Source: Toxonevra muliebris
Lineage: Eukaryota > Arthropoda > Insecta > Diptera > Pallopteridae
NCBI GenBank assembly: GCA_963691655.1
Contig: OY829328.1
Coordinates: forward strand, 28,539,890-28,603,889
Direction: 5' to 3'
Length of the DNA: 64,000 bases
Every line of letters begins with the position of its first letter. Within the stretch, counting starts at the first letter, position 1. The notes below the pieces were generated by a model that saw only the letters and a list, made by a program, of their open reading frames with translations, did no database searches and was not told the origin of the DNA. Position numbers and translations under genes: made by a program. Of this stretch, positions 59,534 through 64,000 are shown one piece after another.

Positions 59534-60784
59534 TTAACCCTTTCGTTGTTTTTCGCTACTTCTCATTTCAAACCTATCGGGAATTTTAAAAATAAAAAAT
59601 AATTTTTTAAATCAAGCATGTTTTTCTCTTTACAATTTCAGTTTGAGCAAAAACGGGATACAATTTTTTTTTTATTTGATTTTGAAAAAGAGTCCAAATT
59701 ACATTTGTGTGAATTTACGAAGTGAAGGTACAAAGCTTAAAATTTTGAGCAAGTATATAAACTTTTTTTTTAATTATAATAGTTTAAAACGAAAGCTAAA
59801 ACTCGATTTCAGAATACAAAATTAATAACTTAAAAAAAAGTTGTTAATAAAATGTTTTACACGATTTAAAAAAATTGTACATTATAGTGTACGAATTCAC
59901 GCAACTCTAATGTACAATATAATGTACAATAAATAATTTGGTTACTATTGTGTACAAAAGACATGAAAGTTTGATGATTTTAGAATTATTTTCTGCGGGT
60001 GTTAAAAAAAATTGTGATAGTGTTGATTTGTTTTTTGTTCAACAAACGAAAAGATAACAAGGTTCTGATAAAACTCGAGAAAAAAAATTCTACGGGTCTC
60101 GGCGTTTTAAAAGTATACGTCAATTTTTTTTTACGTAGGCCCAAAGTTTGCCCATTTCTAACAGATTAAGTATAATAAACCATAAGATAACTTGTTAGTT
60201 TTGCTTCAGAGCTTGTTTGTATATTAAGTAGAATTTTCCGTAGAATATTTTCTTCCTACATATTAACCCTTTGGCACCCACCGATATGGGTCTTTTTTGC
60301 CTTTTTCGAAAAAGTTTCTTTTTTGACCCATTACGAGGGTTGATAGAGGGTTAATATGTTCAAAAAATATGTTGCCCATGAAATTTTACTATAAGTCACT
60401 GAACAACAAAATTCTGTATACTTGACTTTAGTAAAGATAAACCCAAATTCCAAAAATGTTTCAAATTTTCACCTTTTATATTTAGTGAACAAGTGTGTTT
60501 TTAAAAGTATTTTCTAAACTGCAAGTTTATGTTGCATTGCAAAATAAACCTTAGTTGTTTTTTACACAAAAAAAATTTAAAAATTAAAATTTTGTTCTCG
60601 AATTTTTACTCCTTTCATGCAATTCGCTCATTATAATGTACAAAATTTCAAAAGCTCAACAGCCTTTCCCAAAAACTTCTTTCATAATTTTTTTGGTTTT
60701 TATTCTTAACAAAGTCCGAATCTACAAATATAAAACCAGAAAAATATTTTTTACCCACCAATAAAAAAGTTGAGAAGAAAGGGT
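59534..60784. mobile_element. 1.24-kb TTAA-type insertion inside Tc1
   Basis: It starts at TTAA (59534-59537) with CCCTTTCGTTG and ends with AAGAAAGGGTTCAA, a near mirror of TTAACCCTTTCGTT with one extra base. Subterminal GTACATTATAGTGTACGAAT (about 59877) is mirrored by ATTCGCTCATTATAATGTAC near 60625. The interior holds the second copy of the 0.4-kb repeat. It resembles a non-autonomous TTAA element, but the right duplication is imperfect. Confidence 0.6.
60055..60458. repeat. Dispersed 0.4-kb repeat, copy 2
   Basis: Counterpart of 52951-53376. It lacks a stretch of about 13 bp present in copy 1 between two TTCTGA strings and holds its own 84-bp TTAA-bracketed core (60263-60354). Confidence 0.82.
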
Positions 60785-61050
60785 TCAATTATGATATGAG
60801 GCTGGCTTTCATTGGCTGGAGTTAAACCAATTTATTGGGTAAAGGACAGAATGTGCGCAGTGGAGTACCTGTGAGGAGCACTAAAGGAATCAATTAATGC
60901 CGATAAGTTGAAAAATGATAACGATTGGTGGACTAAAATTCAAGAAGCATAGTAATCAATATCTGTGGAAATTTGTGCCAACCTAGAAAATTCTATGCCG
61001 CCGAGATGCCTCGAGGTACTTAAAATGAATGGATCATCGAATAAATATTA

Positions 61051-62165
61051 AATCCGTAAATTTATAAAAATTGTGTAACCAATAAATTTAAAAAAATTTG
61101 TGTAATGAAGTAAATACTAAGGTTCTTTCATATTATTTTTTTTCAGACATATGTCTGGGTTAAGACTCACGTTTTGGGACAAGAGTTGTAATTGATTGCG
61201 TATGAGTTGGTATTTCTAATGGAAGAGAGACTATTTCACGCTCACTCAATGGAAACCAATGGCAAAGATTGGCAAATTAAAATTGGCCCGTGCACACGGT
61301 GGGGGAGGGTGAGGTTTAAGGGTTCATACATATTTGTAAATAAGCTGCATCACAAAATTTGTACATTTAAGAGAATTGTCTGCTTGCTACAATTAATTAA
61401 TTTATGATTAATTTCCTAACATATTATTCTTGCTTTATTATTTCTGTATTTAATTTTATTTTTTTTTTTATCAAAATTCATATTAATACAAGCAGCGACT
61501 GAAATTCATATCTAATTTATGTTGGCCACCATCATGATATTTTAATATTGCGTTCCTGTCGGCATTATTACAAAAAAAAATGGAAAAATAAATAAAAAAT
61601 TATTACTTATCTGACGTTATATTGATGAACATGTGACCCTCTGGTATCCATAATATAAAATCTACTTGTAATCTCAATAATTTTTAATTAATCTTAAACT
61701 CATTTACCGATAAAAAATCTCTACACTTAGCCAGACTGGATGTGTTGCCACGCTACTGCAGTCAATCAAAAACGTGCAACCAAAAATAGCACACAACATG
61801 AAACTATAAAATATCATGAGAATGATATTAAAAATAGGGGAGACTCCGGGCTTTTTGAAAAATAATAAAAAAAGAAAAATGCAAGACATGATTTTAAAGA
61901 GTGCCCATTCAAGTTTACCAAAACACCTATGACATATAAATCTATTAGTTTCCGTAATTTTTACGAGCAACCAAAATAATTCTTTAAGTAATTTTTCGTA
62001 GAAGAGCATTTTTCAGTGTTTTGACAAGCGTAGTTCGTGAAAACAGTAACAGATGTTTGTAAAGTGAGATTATGTTTTAATAGTGTTTCCCATGCACGTT
62101 TTTTCGCCGATGTTGTTTTCTTGAAAAGCAAGTTGTAAATACTTGCAATAAGGATTTAAATAATT
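61051..62165. other. Non-coding, nothing recognised
   Basis: AT-rich spacer with no supported feature. Confidence 0.3.
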
Positions 62166-62185
62166 GTAAGTTCAGTGTCCTCTCC

Positions 62186-62228
62186 GCATGCCACCTATAA
62201 CTAAGAAATTTAGTTATAGATGGCATGC
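62186..62228. repeat. 43-bp near-perfect hairpin
   Basis: GCATGCCACCTATAACTAA and TTAGTTATAGATGGCATGC are inverted copies with one mismatch around a 5-base loop. The string GTCCTCTCC lies directly upstream. Confidence 0.75.
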
Positions 62229-62700
62229 GCGAATTTTCTCAGCCACATTGTTTTGAGTACAAAGCTAACTTAAAGCCATTGTCGTTGTGTAAGTTTTTCC
62301 GAATTTTATAATCAACGTAAGTGGTAAAAACAGGGTAAAGGAGAGGACAAAAAATCACACTGCATTATAACCTAGGCAAGTTTAGAATTTCGAATTTGTG
62401 TAATCTTGATGAAGATTTGGGTTTTTCATACATCGAAAGGAACACTTTTGCTGCTTGACACAGTAAGGGTGCGGTTGATGGTTATTTGGCGAAAGTGAGG
62501 TCCGGAAATCTTAATGTTCACGCAGCGTTGAAATGCTGCCACAAAACAAACATTATTTTTGTTGAGGAGAAAAAGATGCATGAGAATCGAGTGCGTTCAC
62601 GAGGGTAGGAAAATCGGCCTCGCACTATTTCATTCTTTTCGGAAATTAAACAAGTACTACATTTTTGCGTCTGAGGCTTCAAATTCGAACTCAGGCTGTA

Positions 62701-62914
62701 TCTTCAAATCAGCAAAACGTAGGCGGTTCTGTGACTTTTGGTAAGAGAAGCGAAAATGTGTTTAGAGAAGAAGAGATTTTGAGGGGTGCGAACGACTCGG
62801 AGTATCTTCTTCAAATCAGCAAAACGTAGGCGGTTCTGTGACTTTCGGTAAGAGAAGCGAAAATGTGTTTAGAGAAGAAGAGATTTTGAGGGGTGCGAAC
62901 GACTCGGAGTATGC
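62701..62914. repeat. Two-copy tandem duplication, 107 bp
   Basis: 62701-62807 and 62808-62914 differ at only one or two positions (for example CTTTTGGTAAG against CTTTCGGTAAG). A recent tandem duplication; no coding signal in it was recognised. Confidence 0.88.
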
Positions 62915-63018
62915 GCGTGGCTTGAAAATCCTCACACGATCTCAATCGCGCCATCTACTACGCATTTCCATCTGACTTTGTTTTGTGCAGTCATTTTCTC
63001 GTTTTGCATGTTGTGCTT

Positions 63019-63405
63019 TTAATTTTTAATTCTAAATGTATTGAACGTCTCCACGTGTTTTTTGTCGCTGATATTGTTAATTCGCATGGCTTTGGTCTTC
63101 TTGATGTTTATCTCGAGGCCCACGTTGCGTGACGCTCTTATTAAATGATCAAAATTTGCTTGCATGTCGCTGAGGTTGTGCGAGAACAGATATACCATAT
63201 ATCGTCTGCAAAATCCAATTCCTCGAGTTGATATGTTGGACTCCATGTTATGCCCCTCCTTTGTGAGAATACGGTCGCCATAACTTCGTCAAGCAATATT
63301 GCCAAGGGAAAGGGTGAAAGTGGGCATCCTTGTTTGAATCCTGCGTTAGTGATGAATGGCTCACTGTTAGTATTCCCATAGCCGTTCGATATTGTTGACT
63401 TATTA
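63019..63405 (-). mobile_element. LINE reverse-transcriptase fragment
   Basis: On the minus strand the central RT motifs are plain: NAGFKQGCPLSPFPLAILLD (about 63350-63290), then YQLEELDFADDI with the catalytic Asp pair (about 63212). A frameshift follows, then LFSHNLSDMQANFDHLIRAS, NVGLEINIKKTKAMRIN and a stop at 63019. The family copies element RNA into DNA. No endonuclease or C-terminus is present here. It may be the same family as the 9.2-9.6 kb C-terminal fragment. Confidence 0.88.
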
Positions 63406-64000
63406 TTTATATCAGTTTCATTTTAATTTTTTAGTTTCAAACTTAATTTTCATAAAAGTTGTAAATGACTTAAATTACTGTACGCTCAATAAAATTAGCG
63501 AAATTTCGTACATAACTGAGTCATCTTAAATTTTTCCCTTTAGTTTAAATACCTGTTCATTGGTGATGTATGCAATAAAGATGTAGTTGGATGTATACCA
63601 AACTGGTATACTTCATATGAATTTACTTTGCTTTAAATAAATATCTATTAATTTTATTTACTTATGTAATTACTTAGAAACATTTACAATTTTCAGATAT
63701 CAAACATTTGCTGAGCCGATTCTCCATATAACATAAAAATGTAAAAGAGCGATCGTACTTGTCCTCTCCGTTACTATTGGCTGTCCTCTCCGTTACTTTT
63801 CCCATGTTTTTTCTCTCATTATATAATTATTTTTCAAACGAAACCATTAGGATTTTCGTAAGTTACAAAGGTCCATGAATCGTCAAAAAAAAATTCGACT
63901 CTACAGCTCGCTGGCATTCGCAAAATTTGGGACTTGAAATTGAAAATAAAGATTTCCCATATCGTACGCGTCCTCTCCGTTACCCACTTTGTTGATGTGT
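63406..64000. other. Spacer with GTCCTCTCCGTTAC repeats
   Basis: GTCCTCTCCGTTAC occurs near 63761, 63782 and 63970. GTCCTCTCC also lies at 62177, and its complement GGAGAGGAC near 62341. This suggests one repeated element with multiple termini or subterminal motifs spanning 62.17 kb to the window end, but its borders are unresolved. Confidence 0.4.

Larger units (their letters stand above)
59374..61050 (+). mobile_element. Tc1-like transposase remnant split by an insertion
   Basis: Part 1 (59374-59536) reads LIPNWKNVLCSDEAKIGF, with the first catalytic Asp, then GFEPKYTQKTV. Part 2 (60776-61044) reads GSIMI, GWLSLAGVKPIYWVKDRM, then after stops LENSMPPRCLEVLKMNGS and a stop. In Tc1 transposases the segment YTQKTVKHGGGS-M-WG is continuous, so the two parts were joined before 1.24 kb was inserted at 59538-60776. 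The second Asp/Glu region is decayed. No terminal inverted repeats were identified. Confidence 0.82.

Overview
The window looks like intergenic and intronic DNA from a higher fly (Diptera, probably Schizophora; species not determined). It is very AT-rich, has long poly-A and poly-T runs, and carries no bacterial-type gene packing. Only two host coding segments can be supported. One is an intact single-exon divergent ionotropic chemoreceptor (IR) gene on the minus strand at 5027-6862. The other is the terminal coding exon of a KLF6/7-type zinc-finger gene, Drosophila luna-like, on the minus strand at 39918-40093. No other luna exon was found up to 64000, so its next intron is probably very long and much of 40-64 kb may lie inside it.

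Most of the rest is a graveyard of mobile elements. The DNA transposons are: two dead DD37E-type mariner/Tc1 elements with visible terminal inverted repeats (TIRs; 1.5-2.7 kb and 31.06-32.17 kb); a Tc1-like transposase split by a 1.24-kb insertion (59.4-61.05 kb); two hAT elements with exact 8-bp target-site duplications (TSDs; 6996-8768 and 23547-25116); several TTAA-flanked short non-autonomous elements (MITEs; 16.8, 28.5, 53.2, 57.5 and 60.3 kb); a fold-back-like element (about 19.06-21.33 kb); and a 1.78-kb element with arms of about 440 bp (43690-45464) sitting inside a 12-bp minisatellite. Retroelements are six truncated non-LTR (LINE) fragments and at least three families of tRNA-headed SINEs. 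The best SINE family is derived from tRNA-Glu, has three copies with perfect TSDs, and ends in the same CAACCTAACC tail as a LINE copy in this window.

Layout: 0-5 kb, mariner plus RNase H-bearing LINE; 5-7 kb, IR gene; 7-9.6 kb, hAT with a nested LINE; 11.4-16.8 kb, AT-rich DNA with a SINE and a LINE fragment; 16.8-21.9 kb, MITE, fold-back element, LINE and SINE; 22-28 kb, AT-rich islands around a hAT and a second SINE family; 28-34 kb, MITE, SINE, mariner, a GGAATT array and two relics of one recurrent protein family; 34-40 kb, AT-rich DNA running into the luna exon; 40-48 kb, SINEs, minisatellite and long-inverted-repeat element; 48-64 kb, dispersed repeats, TTAA MITEs, Tc1 remnant and a reverse-transcriptase fragment. 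No operon logic applies. The gene content is one chemosensory receptor and one developmental transcription factor, with the remainder shaped by repeated nested transposition.
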